Assembly (NCBI GenBank): GCA_017634595.1
Contig: JAGBNC010000016.1
Location: forward strand, 159,745-223,744
DNA: 64,000 bases
DNA from: Bacteroidales bacterium
GTDB lineage: Bacteria > Bacteroidota > Bacteroidia > Bacteroidales > UBA932
Direction: 5' to 3'
The notes beneath the pieces are model-generated. The model was not told the DNA's origin. It ran no database searches and was given only the letters and a program-made list of their open reading frames with translations. Shown piece after piece: positions 27,268 through 36,364 of this stretch. Positions within the stretch are counted from its first letter, which is position 1. Each line of letters begins with the position of its first letter. The translations under genes were made by a program, and so were the position numbers.

Positions 27268-27707
27268 AGGCGTTCGATTTTTAGCTGCTGTATTTTGTAG
27301 CGTTTGTCCTTGCAGCTCAGGAAGATAGTGACGTTGAACGTCTCTCCTCCGGCCTTGAGGGTGCCGAGGGCGTATTTCATGTTGGCCCGGCCGGCGGTGT
27401 GCGTTATGTTGAAGCTCCGGGGAGTGTAATTGTCGAAGAAGGTCTTAACAATCTGCCGGGCCTGAGCGCGGCTGGCGTCGCTCTCCTTGGCCAGAACTGC
27501 GATTTCAAGATTGTCGGCAAACCAGGCGGACAAGGCCTCTGCATTGCCGGCAGCAATATATTTGCTGATTGGTACGAACACATCGTCACCTCCTTCGGGC
27601 ACGGTGACTGTTGCCGGCTTGGATACCGGTTGCAGCAAATAATTCTGGGCCGAAGCCAGCGGCCCGGCAAGCAGCAGAGCTAAAACAGCAATGGGCAATA
27701 TTTTCAT
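27264..27707 (-). CDS. DUF4783 secreted protein
   Basis: A 147-residue exported protein with signal peptide MKILPIAVLALLLAGPLASAQ. The segment ISKYIAAGNAEALSAWFADNLEIAVL followed by QARQIVKTFFDNYTPRSFNI and MKYALGTLKAGGETFNVTIF is the DUF4783 pattern, an NTF2-like fold that is widespread in Bacteroidota with no known function. It is convergent with the response regulator (4-nt overlap of the ends) and divergent from rlmH (51 bp). A -7-like TAATATTTG at 27,725-27,733 (minus) may drive it. Confidence 0.75.
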   Translation of the reverse strand: MKILPIAVLALLLAGPLASAQNYLLQPVSKPATVTVPEGGDDVFVPISKYIAAGNAEALSAWFADNLEIAVLAKESDASRAQARQIVKTFFDNYTPRSFNITHTAGRANMKYALGTLKAGGETFNVTIFLSCKDKRYKIQQLKIERL

Positions 27708-27720
27708 ACCGCTTTTTTTC

Positions 27721-27752
27721 TTTGCAAATATTAAGCCAGTTTGCTATTTTTG
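27721..27752 (+). promoter_or_regulatory. rlmH promoter (TTTG-N20-TATTTTTG), leaderless
   Basis: TTTG at 27,721-27,724, 20 nt spacer, TATTTTTG at 27,745-27,752: the best full match to the Bacteroidota promoter in the window. Counting the last G as -7 puts +1 exactly on the A of ATG 27,759. Confidence 0.7.
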
Positions 27753-27758
27753 CAGACG

Positions 27759-28229
27759 ATGCGAATGACCCTGCTCACAATGGGAAAGACCGACATCCGC
27801 TGGGTTGCCGAAGGTCTGGAAATGTATAGCTCCAGGCTCACTCATTATGTGCCTTTCAGCGTGAAGGAACTGCCCGAACTCAAAGGCGTAGGCGCCTTGA
27901 GCCACGATCAGGTCAAGCAGAAAGAGGCCGAAGTGCTGCTGAAGGCCGTCAAGCCGTCGGATATGGTGGTACTCCTTGACGAACATGGCGAGCAGTTCAG
28001 TTCGCTGGAGTTTGCCGCCCGTGTGGGGAAATGGCTTCAGGCGGGGCGCGATATAGTATTCATCATTGGCGGGGCCTATGGATTTGCCCCCGCGGTGTAT
28101 CAGCGCAGCCAGGCCAAGATATCGCTATCGCGCATGACTTGCTCGCATCAGCTTGTGAGAACGGTTTTTGCAGAGCAGTTGTACCGTGCTTTTACCATCT
28201 TGAAAGGGGAGCCGTATCATAATGAATAG
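27759..28229 (+). CDS. rlmH: 23S rRNA (pseudouridine1915-N3)-methyltransferase
   Basis: A 156-residue SPOUT methyltransferase. SAM-knot motifs LLDEHGEQFSSLEFA and FIIGGAYGFAPAV and the C-terminal SLSRMTCSHQLVRTVFAEQLYRA are diagnostic of RlmH, which methylates pseudouridine 1915 in helix 69 of 23S rRNA. Start ATG 27,759 coincides with the predicted transcription start; an in-frame TTG at 27,741 lies in the promoter and is rejected. The stop overlaps the next start by 8 nt (ATGAATAG). Confidence 0.95.
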   Translation: MRMTLLTMGKTDIRWVAEGLEMYSSRLTHYVPFSVKELPELKGVGALSHDQVKQKEAEVLLKAVKPSDMVVLLDEHGEQFSSLEFAARVGKWLQAGRDIVFIIGGAYGFAPAVYQRSQAKISLSRMTCSHQLVRTVFAEQLYRAFTILKGEPYHNE

Positions 28230-31200
28230 AAAGTGGTTCATACGCGATGCTCTCTGGCCGGCGCTTCTGGTGCTGAGTGTCGTGCTGCTGATTTTTGCAG
28301 TAGCGACTCCGCGTGCCGTGGGTGACACCGATTCTGCCGCGCGCAAGGTGGAGAGGCGCCTGGAGCGCCGCATGGCTGCACTGGACTATTACATCGCACG
28401 TCCCCAGCAGAAGTTGCCCGACGATATGGTAATCTATACCTATGCAGACGATACCCTTCAGTCGTGGCGCGGGCAGTTTCCTATTTATAACGACGATATA
28501 AGTTCGCGCGTGGTGGTGCAGCGCATCACTAACCCCCGCGTCAACCTGCGTTCTCCCCTGAGCTACGTTACCGAAGAGCCCTCATTCTTGAATATCGGGC
28601 CCAAATGGTACCTCGTGAAGGCCCAGGGTGCTGACGGGCAGCGTATAATAGCGGGCCTGGAGATAAGCAACACTCTGGACGAGAGCACCTACGGCGGGGT
28701 CAACCCACGCCTCCACCTGCGCCGGCGCTTCTCGGTGAGGCCGCTTACTTACAGCGGCGGGAGCCCTGTGCTGCTTGACGGCCGTCCGGTGTTCAAAATC
28801 CTGTATGATTCGCTCTCAGGCGTTGTCATGGCCAATGACAACCTGCTTTGGATAGCGCTCTTCCTATTCCTTGCGGCGGCAGTGGGCTTCGTGTTCAGCA
28901 AACGTACTGCAGGACGTGCCGCAATAGCGTCGGCGGGGATAATTTTGGCAATATCTGCTATGTATTTCTGGGGTCGCAGCGTCCAGTCGGAAGTGCCGGT
29001 TTTCTCGCCCATGCTCTATGCCGGAGGGTCTTTCCTGTTCTCCCTAGGTGCCGTGCTGCTGCTCAATCTCGCCCTGCTTCTGTGTGTCCTGGTGTTCTAC
29101 CTTGCCAGGCGCAGCCTGTGGACAAAGGTCCGTACGCGCACTGCGGCAGTGTTTCTCACTGTGGTAGATCTGGTGCTGATCGTTATGATTATCCTCAACG
29201 TTCACATGACGCTGGGCAGCATTGTGTACAACTCCGGCATCTCATTGGAATTGTATAAACTGGCATCACTGTCGTGGTACACCTTGATAGTATATCTGTC
29301 GTTCATGTCGCTTCTGTGCGCCGTGCCCATGCTGCTTCAGATGCTCAGGCCGGTTCTTGTCTGCGTCGCCGGACGAGCTCCGGATTTCATGTCCCGGGGC
29401 TGGAGGGTGGCCTTTTCTATCATTGCGGCTTTGTACATGGTAGTTGCCATGGCGCTGCTGGGATTTGAGAAAGAAGAGGACAGGATGGAGGTGTGGGCCG
29501 GCAAATTGGCCGTTGACAGGGACGTGACGCTGGAACTTCAGTTGCTTAAGGTGGAGAGGGCTATTGCCGGCGATTCCGTGATAGGCTCACTCGCTATGCT
29601 CCACGGGAGTGAGGCGATCATTCGTAATAGGATTATAGATAATTATTTAGCTTCGGAGGCGCTGGACTATTCCATAAATGTCCAGCTGGTGCATCCCGGC
29701 ACTTCTCAGCCTCAGCTGGTCCAGCATTTCGAACAGATTTCCCGTAGCGGAAGTCCCATATCCGAAGGCTCTTTCTTCGTAGGATCTCCCACGCCTGAGG
29801 GCCCTTCGCGCTATGACGGGGTGTTTACTTATTTCGACAATGATGCGCGTCCGGTCCATCTGGTAGTCGGCATAGAGCAGAAGACTATGCCGTCGGGCAA
29901 GGGATACGCCCGTCTGCTCGGATTCATGGCACCTGGCCGCACCGCCCTTCCCTCGGCATATTCCTATTCGCGCTACCAGGGCCGCGATCTCAGGACCTTC
30001 AGGGGCGAGTATCCCTATGCCACACGCATGGATGACTGGATGTACTCTGAAGTGTATGTTCACAAGGCCTGCCACTATTACCGCGACGGTTTCGCCCACT
30101 TCGTGAATGTCATCTCCGACAATGAGGCGATGATAATATCCCGCCGTCAGATCGGTGCTTTCAGTTATGTGGTGGCTCTCGTGACCGCCGGCCTGCTGAT
30201 GTATCTTTTGCTATGGTGCCTGAAGCCAAGGCAGAGGAGGAAGAAGAACGGCGAACGAACCTATTTCCGTTCACGCATTTCCTGGACCCTTATGGTGTCG
30301 CTCATCCTTGCGCTGGTGATCATGGCGCTGGTGAGCGTGCTCTTCGTGTACAGGCGCAACGAGGCTAACCAGCAGGCTATTATGTCGGATCGTATCAATG
30401 CCATACAGATGCTTGCCCAGAACGGCCTGAGGGGGCTCGGACAGGAGGATGCTCTCAACTCCGCCGGCTTTGCTTCCATGATTCAGTCGGTGAGCGACAA
30501 TACCGGCTCAGACATCAGCGTTTATGGTACCGACGGACACATAGTCCTCTGCACCAATCCCGATGCCCTGGACCGCATGCTGCTGGGCTTCCGCATCGAC
30601 CCTGAGGCGCTGGACCTGATTATAGAGCGGCATTTACGCTATTGTACCGTCAAAGAGCAGGTGGGCTGGAGGCATTATTACACTATGTACATGCCGCTGA
30701 TGGATGCCGGCGGCAAGATTGCCGCGGTGCTGAGTGCTCCGTATGTAGAAGAAAGCTACGACTTTGAGCGTGACGCCGTGATGCACATGATGACCATCCT
30801 CACCGTGTTCCTGCTGCTCTTTATTGTGGCAAGGCTCGCCGAATCGGCTGTACTCGACAGGGTATTCCTGCCGCTGAGCATGATGGGACTGAGCATGAGC
30901 AAGGCACGCCAGGGACTTGAGCATATCAGCTACTCGCGCCAGGACGAGATATCTTCGCTGGTCGATGCCTACAACCGCATGGTGGACGAACTGGCGGAAA
31001 ACAGCAGCCGCCTGGCCCAGGCCGAGCGGGACAAGGCCTGGCATGGGATGGCGCGTCAGGTCGCTCATGAGATCAAGAACCCCCTGACGCCTATGAAGCT
31101 TCAGATACAGAGGCTGATACGTCTGAAACAGAAGGGCGATCCTTCATGGCAGGACAAGTTCGATGACGTGAGCAAGGTGCTGCTCGACCATATAGATATC

Positions 31201-31701
31201 CTTACGGAGACGTCCAACGAATTCTCGACCTTCGCCAAGCTCGACACCGAGGAACATACGCTTCTGAACCTCGATCTCATGCTTCAGGAAGAAATATCCA
31301 TGTTCGACAACCGCGACGATGTGGAATTCAGCTACATGGGCTTGCGCGATGCCATGGTCCGGGGCCCCAAGCCCCAGCTTACGCGCGTATTCGTCAACCT
31401 GCTCGGCAACGCTGTGCAGGCGGTTGAGGGACGGGGCGGCGCCAAGGTATATGTGTCGCTCCGGAAGTCCATGCAGGAGGGCTATTACGATATCGTTGTG
31501 GAAGACAATGGGCCCGGCGTGTCGGAAGAGAATGAGCCCAAGCTGTTCACTCCCAATTTTACCACCAAGAGCGGAGGCTCGGGCCTGGGCCTGGCAATAT
31601 CGCGGAGCATTCTTGACAGGTGCGGAGCAACCATCAGTTATACGCGTTCTTTTGTCCTCCAGGGGGCTTGTTTTACGATTCATTATCCGGGTATAAAGTA
31701 G
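28222..31701 (+). CDS. Large NtrY-like sensor histidine kinase
   Basis: A 1159-residue multi-pass sensor kinase. A TM helix at about 10-29 leads to an extracytoplasmic region, a bundle of six or so helices follows at about 205-420, then further sensory segments and helices near 640, 685-707 and 855-873. Next come a HAMP-like linker, HisKA with His949 (RQVAHEIKNPLTPMKLQIQR), and an HATPase domain (N box NLLGNAVQAVEG near 1060, G boxes EDNGPGVSE and SGGSGLGLAIS). The HEIKNPLTP phrase is typical of NtrY. It is translationally coupled to rlmH. The probable partner is the AAA+ response regulator at 26,116, separated by two other genes. Confidence 0.9.
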   Translation: MNRKWFIRDALWPALLVLSVVLLIFAVATPRAVGDTDSAARKVERRLERRMAALDYYIARPQQKLPDDMVIYTYADDTLQSWRGQFPIYNDDISSRVVVQRITNPRVNLRSPLSYVTEEPSFLNIGPKWYLVKAQGADGQRIIAGLEISNTLDESTYGGVNPRLHLRRRFSVRPLTYSGGSPVLLDGRPVFKILYDSLSGVVMANDNLLWIALFLFLAAAVGFVFSKRTAGRAAIASAGIILAISAMYFWGRSVQSEVPVFSPMLYAGGSFLFSLGAVLLLNLALLLCVLVFYLARRSLWTKVRTRTAAVFLTVVDLVLIVMIILNVHMTLGSIVYNSGISLELYKLASLSWYTLIVYLSFMSLLCAVPMLLQMLRPVLVCVAGRAPDFMSRGWRVAFSIIAALYMVVAMALLGFEKEEDRMEVWAGKLAVDRDVTLELQLLKVERAIAGDSVIGSLAMLHGSEAIIRNRIIDNYLASEALDYSINVQLVHPGTSQPQLVQHFEQISRSGSPISEGSFFVGSPTPEGPSRYDGVFTYFDNDARPVHLVVGIEQKTMPSGKGYARLLGFMAPGRTALPSAYSYSRYQGRDLRTFRGEYPYATRMDDWMYSEVYVHKACHYYRDGFAHFVNVISDNEAMIISRRQIGAFSYVVALVTAGLLMYLLLWCLKPRQRRKKNGERTYFRSRISWTLMVSLILALVIMALVSVLFVYRRNEANQQAIMSDRINAIQMLAQNGLRGLGQEDALNSAGFASMIQSVSDNTGSDISVYGTDGHIVLCTNPDALDRMLLGFRIDPEALDLIIERHLRYCTVKEQVGWRHYYTMYMPLMDAGGKIAAVLSAPYVEESYDFERDAVMHMMTILTVFLLLFIVARLAESAVLDRVFLPLSMMGLSMSKARQGLEHISYSRQDEISSLVDAYNRMVDELAENSSRLAQAERDKAWHGMARQVAHEIKNPLTPMKLQIQRLIRLKQKGDPSWQDKFDDVSKVLLDHIDILTETSNEFSTFAKLDTEEHTLLNLDLMLQEEISMFDNRDDVEFSYMGLRDAMVRGPKPQLTRVFVNLLGNAVQAVEGRGGAKVYVSLRKSMQEGYYDIVVEDNGPGVSEENEPKLFTPNFTTKSGGSGLGLAISRSILDRCGATISYTRSFVLQGACFTIHYPGIK

Positions 31702-31716
31702 TTCAAAAAATTTGTA

Positions 31717-31724
31717 TATCTTTG
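31717..31724 (+). promoter_or_regulatory. -7 box before engB
   Basis: TATCTTTG matches TAnnTTTG; predicted start 31,731 and a 12-nt leader to ATG 31,743. It lies in the 41-bp gap after the histidine kinase gene. Confidence 0.55.
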
Positions 31725-31742
31725 TACTGAATTTTACGGGTA

Positions 31743-32330
31743 ATGAAAATCTCTGAGGCCATATTTGCAGGAAGCAGTACAAGGGTGACCGGAAAGCCTA
31801 AGAGAAAACTGCCCGAATTTGCGTTTATAGGCCGCTCCAACGTGGGCAAATCATCCCTAATCAACATGCTTACCGGCAATCGGAAGCTGGCCATGACCTC
31901 CTCGACTCCCGGCAAGACCAAAGTGGTGAACCACTTTCTTATCAACGATAAGTGGTATTTGGTTGACCTTCCGGGCTACGGTTACGCCAAGCTGCCCGAC
32001 CGCATGCGCCGCGAGCTTACTGCCACCATAAGGGACTATATTCACAATTCGGAGGAAATGCAGCTGCTGTTCGTGCTGGTGGATTCCAGGCACGACATTG
32101 GAGCGATTGATATCGATTTTCTGTCCGAACTTGGCGAGAACGGCATACCATGCGCCATCATTTTTACCAAGACCGACAAGCTGGGACCGATGGCACTCCA
32201 GGCCCAGATCGAGCGTGACAAAGAGATACTTGCACGCACTTGGGAAGAGCTGCCTCCCATGTTTACCAGCAGTTCATCGAACGGCAGCGGACGAGAGGAA
32301 ATACTTGACTACATAAACTCTATATTATGA
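31743..32330 (+). CDS. engB: Ribosome-biogenesis GTPase YihA/YsxC
   Basis: A 195-residue GTPase of the TrmE-Era-EngA superfamily. G1 GRSNVGKSSLINMLTG (residues about 29-44), G2 STPGKTK, G3 DLPGYGYAK and G4 TKTDK are all intact, and FINDKWYLVDLPGYGYAKL is the EngB signature. It assists assembly of the 50S subunit. Own -7 box upstream; its stop overlaps prs by 4 nt (ATGA). The neighbouring gene der encodes another ribosome-assembly GTPase, so the cluster pairs ribosome assembly with nucleotide supply. Confidence 0.96.
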   Translation: MKISEAIFAGSSTRVTGKPKRKLPEFAFIGRSNVGKSSLINMLTGNRKLAMTSSTPGKTKVVNHFLINDKWYLVDLPGYGYAKLPDRMRRELTATIRDYIHNSEEMQLLFVLVDSRHDIGAIDIDFLSELGENGIPCAIIFTKTDKLGPMALQAQIERDKEILARTWEELPPMFTSSSSNGSGREEILDYINSIL

Positions 32331-33310
32331 TCCACACACATCGCATGGAACTATTCGCTTGCAGGGCTTCCCGGGATTTCGCCTGCAAAGTGATAGAGCA
32401 TCTGAACGAGATCCGCAGACCAGAAGAGCCCCTCTCCCGTCTGGGAGATCTTCAGGTTACTCCTTTCAGCGATGGAGAATTCCAGCCTTGCTTTACCCAG
32501 AGCGTGCGCGGTGCCACCGTCTTTATCCTCCAGTCCACCTTCCCTCCGGCAGACAATCTGATGGAGTTGCTGCTCACGGTCGATGCCGCCAAGAGAGCCT
32601 CCGCCGACAAGGTCATTGCCGTCATCCCTTATTTCGGATGGGCCCGCCAGGACCGCAAGGACAAGCCGCGTGTAGCTATCGGCGCCAAGCTTGCAGCCAA
32701 TTTGCTTACAGCCGCAGGTGTGGACAGGATCATGACTTGCGACCTACATGCCGACCAGATCCAGGGCTTCTTCGATATCCCTGTGGACCATGTGTACGCC
32801 AGCAAGGTGTTTATCCCTTGTATTGAGTCTCTGGGCCTGGACAATCTGGCAATCGCCGCCCCCGACATGGGCGGTGCCAAGAGGGCCAATTCCTACGCCA
32901 GGTCGCTCGGCGGCAAGCAGGACTGCGGCGTCATCATCTGCCACAAGACGCGCGAGAGGGCCAATGTCGTATCCGAGATCAAGGCCATCGGTGATGTGGA
33001 AGGCAAGAATATAGTAATTGTTGACGATATGATTGATACCGCCGGTACTTTGTGCAAAGCTGCCGACGTGCTCAAGGAGAAAGGAGCCAGGAGCGTGCGC
33101 TGCTGCGCTACTCACGGTATCCTGTCAGGCAATGCCCTGGAACGCATACACGAGTCTTCGCTGGAAGAGGTGTTCGTGACCGACACCATTCCTCATCCCG
33201 AGCTTGAAGGGGACCCGAAGATCCGCGTAGTGTCCATGTCCGCCGTGTTCGCAAGTATTATCGACAAGGTATATAACTACGAGCCCATAAGCCCCGGGTT
33301 CGTGTATTGA
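32327..33310 (+). CDS. prs: Ribose-phosphate pyrophosphokinase
   Basis: A 327-residue PRPP synthetase, making PRPP from ribose-5-phosphate and ATP for nucleotide, His and Trp synthesis. Visible motifs: ATP-site FSDGEFQP, YFGWARQDRKDKPR flexible loop region, metal-site CDLHADQIQGFFDIPVDH, and the PRPP loop VIVDDMIDTAGTL. Two candidate starts exist (Met1 and Met7, MELFACRAS); the first gives the 4-nt ATGA overlap with engB. Confidence 0.95.
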   Translation: MIHTHRMELFACRASRDFACKVIEHLNEIRRPEEPLSRLGDLQVTPFSDGEFQPCFTQSVRGATVFILQSTFPPADNLMELLLTVDAAKRASADKVIAVIPYFGWARQDRKDKPRVAIGAKLAANLLTAAGVDRIMTCDLHADQIQGFFDIPVDHVYASKVFIPCIESLGLDNLAIAAPDMGGAKRANSYARSLGGKQDCGVIICHKTRERANVVSEIKAIGDVEGKNIVIVDDMIDTAGTLCKAADVLKEKGARSVRCCATHGILSGNALERIHESSLEEVFVTDTIPHPELEGDPKIRVVSMSAVFASIIDKVYNYEPISPGFVY

Positions 33311-33311
33311 T

Positions 33312-33566
33312 ATGGGAGCCACTATCTTAGCTGCGGCAGTCATTCTGGGACTGGGCGTGTTGGGCATGTGCTTCAACATCATCTTCCGTAAGAAAGACTT
33401 TCCGCACTACGATGTAGGTTCCAACGAAGAAATGCGCAAGCGCGGCATCCGCTGCTTCAAGGATGAGGATGCCGCACTTCACCGTACAATCTGCCCCGGA
33501 GAGCAGTCCGAGGCTTGCAAAGAATGTAAACTTTATGAGTCTGGTAGCAATAGTAGGACGTCCTAA
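33312..33566 (+). CDS. Small Cys-containing membrane protein
   Basis: An 84-residue protein with one N-terminal helix ([22 protein letters not shown]) followed by a basic, then Cys-containing cytoplasmic tail: [22 protein letters not shown] and CKECKLYE. The pattern helix plus HVGxNKxMRxxGIxC resembles small membrane proteins seen in many Bacteroidota; the function is unknown. Begins 1 nt after prs and its last 32 nt overlap der in another frame, so der translation may depend on it. Confidence 0.7.
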   Translation: MGATILAAAVILGLGVLGMCFNIIFRKKDFPHYDVGSNEEMRKRGIRCFKDEDAALHRTICPGEQSEACKECKLYESGSNSRTS

Positions 33567-34842
33567 CGTAGGCAAGTCCACCCTTTTCAACCGTCTGGTC
33601 GGAGCCAGGCAGGCCATAGTAGATGACACCGCCGGCGTGACCCGCGACCGGCATTACGGCCGCTGCGAGTGGTGCGGGCGGGAGTTCTCGGTGGTGGACA
33701 CCGGCGGCTACACCAGCAACTCCGACGACGTGTTCGAGTCGGCCATACGCTCTCAAGTGCAGATAGCCATCGACGAGGCCGATCTGGTGCTCTTCATGGT
33801 AGAGGCAGCCACAGGTATCACCGACTACGATGCCGAGATTGCAGATGTGCTGCGCCGCAGCCGCAAACCGGTAGTGCTTTGCGTGAACAAGGTAGATACC
33901 GGCGAGAAGATGTTCGACGCCTACCAGTTCTATTCCATGGGGCTCGGCGAGATATATAGCATCTCCGCCGCCAATGGTTCCGGTACCGGCGACCTGCTCG
34001 ACGCCGTAGTGGCCGCGCTGCCCGAAGAAACAGTTACCGAGGATCCATACAAGGACCTTCCCCGCATCACCATAGTGGGCAAGCCCAATGTGGGCAAGTC
34101 GTCGCTCACCAACGCCCTGCTGGGCACCGAACGCAATATCGTCACACCGGTGGCAGGTACTACCCGCGACAGCATTGAGTCTCATTACAACAAGTTCGGC
34201 CATGAATTCATGCTGGTCGATACCGCCGGCATACGCCGCAAAGCAAAGGTGAATGAAGACCTTGAATTCTATTCTGTGATGCGTTCCATTAGGGCCATCG
34301 AGCATTCCGACGTGTGCATCATGATGATTGACGCCACTACAGGCATGGAGGCCCAGGACATGAATATCTTCTCGCTCATCCAGCGCAACCGCAAGGGCTG
34401 TGTGCTGGTGGTCAACAAGTGGGATCTCTTCATCAAGGACTCCAACACCTTGAAGGAGTACACCCAAGCCCTCAGGAGCCGTATTGCTCCGTTTGACGAT
34501 GTGCCCATCATATTTACTTCGGTCGTCAAGATGCAGCGCATCCAGGACGTGCTTAATGCCGCCGCCGAGGTGTGTGCCAACTTCTCCCAGAAGATCCCTA
34601 CGGCCCGCCTGAACGAGGTGATGTTGCCGCTTATCGAGGAGACTCCTCCTCCGGCATGGAAAGGCAAGTACGTCAAGGTAAAGTACGTGACGCAGTTGCC
34701 CACGCGCTTCCCGGCATTCGCTTTCTTCTGCAATCTGCCGCAGTACATCAAGGATCCATACAAGCGTTTCCTGGAGAATAAGCTTCGCGAGAACTTCTCG
34801 CTGACCGGCTGCCCCGTCCAGATTTACTGCCGCCAGAAATAG
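33535..34842 (+). CDS. der: Ribosome-associated GTPase EngA
   Basis: A 435-residue protein with tandem G domains: first [16 protein letters not shown] / DTGGYT / NKVDT, second [16 protein letters not shown] / [11 protein letters not shown] / NKWDLF, and a C-terminal KH-like domain. This is the double-GTPase needed for 50S maturation. Start ATG 33,535 gives [15 protein letters not shown]; the open frame upstream is the out-of-phase shadow of the preceding small gene. Last gene of the engB-prs cluster; followed by a long inverted repeat. Confidence 0.97.
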   Translation: MSLVAIVGRPNVGKSTLFNRLVGARQAIVDDTAGVTRDRHYGRCEWCGREFSVVDTGGYTSNSDDVFESAIRSQVQIAIDEADLVLFMVEAATGITDYDAEIADVLRRSRKPVVLCVNKVDTGEKMFDAYQFYSMGLGEIYSISAANGSGTGDLLDAVVAALPEETVTEDPYKDLPRITIVGKPNVGKSSLTNALLGTERNIVTPVAGTTRDSIESHYNKFGHEFMLVDTAGIRRKAKVNEDLEFYSVMRSIRAIEHSDVCIMMIDATTGMEAQDMNIFSLIQRNRKGCVLVVNKWDLFIKDSNTLKEYTQALRSRIAPFDDVPIIFTSVVKMQRIQDVLNAAAEVCANFSQKIPTARLNEVMLPLIEETPPPAWKGKYVKVKYVTQLPTRFPAFAFFCNLPQYIKDPYKRFLENKLRENFSLTGCPVQIYCRQK

Positions 34843-34867
34843 CTCTCCGACAGCCTGGATTCCCGCT

Positions 34868-34972
34868 GTCCGGCCTTGCGGCTATCGGCATACAGAACCT
34901 TTGGCTCCCGAAAAGGGAGGGGACCCACGTAGTGGGGAGGAGTTCTGTATGCCGATAGCCGCAAGGCCGGAC
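34868..34972. repeat. Perfect 31-bp inverted repeat with two inner hairpins
   Basis: Arms 34,868-34,898 and 34,942-34,972 are exact reverse complements (31 of 31; core CTTGCGGCTATCGGCATACA). The 43-nt interior contains two further hairpins: CTCCC/GGGAG around GAAAA and CCCAC/GTGGG around GTA. The whole folds as a four-way, cloverleaf-like junction. It fills the gap between der and xseA (221 bp). No U-tract follows. Function unknown; candidates are a terminator, a structured RNA, or a non-autonomous mobile element. Confidence 0.9.
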
Positions 34973-35036
34973 GCGCCGGCTCGTCACGGGAGAGTGGTTT
35001 GGGAAGAATCTGGGTGGAAAGAATTAAAAATATTGT

Positions 35037-35044
35037 TATATTTA
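35037..35044 (+). promoter_or_regulatory. Weak -7 box before xseA
   Basis: TATATTTA (followed by G) is one mismatch from TAnnTTTG and would start transcription near 35,051, 13 nt before ATG 35,064. No -33 element found. Confidence 0.3.
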
Positions 35045-35063
35045 GCGATAATTAGGAAATGTG

Positions 35064-36179
35064 ATGTTTGAGCAGGATTACTTGGAATTGCTGGAGCTTC
35101 AGCAGATAATCAAAGGAGGCGTTGAAGATGCTGTCCCGGGGCCGGTTCGGGTGCGTGCGGAGGTGGCGTCGGTGCAGCAGAGGACCAATGGTCATTGTTA
35201 CCTTGAGCTATGTCAGAGCGACTCCCGCGGCCTGCTGGCAAAAGTGAGGGCGATTATCTGGCGCTCCATGGCCGACGATATCCTGTCCCGCTTTGCCCAG
35301 GCTTCCGGCACCGCTCTGCAGCCGGGCATTGCGCTTGTGTTTGAAGTGCAGGTTAACTACAGCGAGCTTTACGGAGTGTCGTTGATCATCCAGGACATTG
35401 ACTTCCAGGCCACAATAGGTGATGCCGAGCTGCGTCGCCGCCAGACCTTGGAACGCCTTGAGAAAGAAGGACTTCTCGATCTCCAGAAAGAATTCGCCCT
35501 GCCAAGGCTGCCATACAGGCTTGCCGTCGTATCGGCTCCCGACGCTGCCGGATACGGGGATTTCCGGCGCCATCTGCTTGAAAATGAGTTCGGATTTGCT
35601 TTTGATGTGACTCTTTTCGAGGCTACCATGCAGGGCGACAAAGCTCCCGCTTCCATAGCTGAAGCCCTGGAAAGGATTGCAGGACAGGAAGATGGCCGTT
35701 TCGATGCCGCCCTCATTCTCCGCGGAGGCGGGTCGATGCTGGACCTTGCATGCTTCGACGATTATGAACTCTGTGCAGCTATTGCGCGCATGCCTGTTCC
35801 TGTTTTTACCGCTATAGGCCATGACAGGGATGTGCATGCGGCTGATATGGTGGCGTGCACCTCAGTCAAGACACCCACGGCGCTGGCCGACCTTTTCATT
35901 GATGCGGTAGCGGCAGAAGACGAGCTGATCAGCAGCTTCCTGAGTCGCTTGAAGCTGGCCTTCATGGCCAAGCTCGCCGTACGCGAGGAGCGCGTGTCAA
36001 GGCTCGAAACCCGCATTGCTGCAGCTAACCCGCGTCTCCTCATGGAACGCGGCTATACCCTTGTCACCGGACCTTCCGGAGCCCTGTTGAGAAGTGCTTC
36101 CGGCGTAGTCCCGGGCGACACAATTAAAGTGCTTTTCCCCGACGGAATCTTAAATTGTACAGTTAATGGAAAAATTTGA
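35064..36179 (+). CDS. xseA: Exodeoxyribonuclease VII large subunit
   Basis: A 371-residue XseA. The N-terminal OB fold (VRVRAEVASVQQRTNGHCYLEL) is followed by the nuclease core with AVVSAPDAAGYGDFRRHL, ALILRGGGSMLDLACFDDYEL and the signature FTAIGHDRDVHAADMVACTSVKTPTALAD. ExoVII degrades single-stranded DNA into oligonucleotides. Shorter than the E. coli protein (456), mostly in the C-terminal coiled coil. ATG 35,064 is preferred to GTG 35,061. Overlaps xseB by 14 nt. Confidence 0.93.
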   Translation: MFEQDYLELLELQQIIKGGVEDAVPGPVRVRAEVASVQQRTNGHCYLELCQSDSRGLLAKVRAIIWRSMADDILSRFAQASGTALQPGIALVFEVQVNYSELYGVSLIIQDIDFQATIGDAELRRRQTLERLEKEGLLDLQKEFALPRLPYRLAVVSAPDAAGYGDFRRHLLENEFGFAFDVTLFEATMQGDKAPASIAEALERIAGQEDGRFDAALILRGGGSMLDLACFDDYELCAAIARMPVPVFTAIGHDRDVHAADMVACTSVKTPTALADLFIDAVAAEDELISSFLSRLKLAFMAKLAVREERVSRLETRIAAANPRLLMERGYTLVTGPSGALLRSASGVVPGDTIKVLFPDGILNCTVNGKI

Positions 36180-36357
36180 TTACGCAAAGGCAATGGCGGA
36201 ACTAGAAGATATTGCCGCACGTGTCGAAGATCCCGCAACAGGGCTCGACGATATTGACAAATATATCAAGCGCAGCGAGGAACTGATAGCCGGATGCCGT
36301 AAGTATCTCCGCACGGCGAGGGAGAAGATTGAAGCCTTGGGCGATAAAGCAGAATAA
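36166..36357 (+). CDS. xseB: Exodeoxyribonuclease VII small subunit
   Basis: A 63-residue helical protein, FDYAKAMAELEDIAARVEDP at the start and YIKRSEELIAGCRKYLRTA in the middle, matching the XseB pattern of about 60-80 residues. It coats the XseA coiled coil in the holoenzyme. Overlaps xseA by 14 nt and precedes glgB by 7 nt, so the DNA-repair pair and glycogen genes appear co-transcribed. Confidence 0.92.
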   Translation: MEKFDYAKAMAELEDIAARVEDPATGLDDIDKYIKRSEELIAGCRKYLRTAREKIEALGDKAE

Positions 36358-36364
36358 GTTCATC

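Noticed and set aside
34843-35063. tRNA or other known RNA gene in the der-xseA gap
   Set aside because: The branched fold lacks a T-loop GTTCRANNC, an acceptor CCA and an anticodon arm of the right size.
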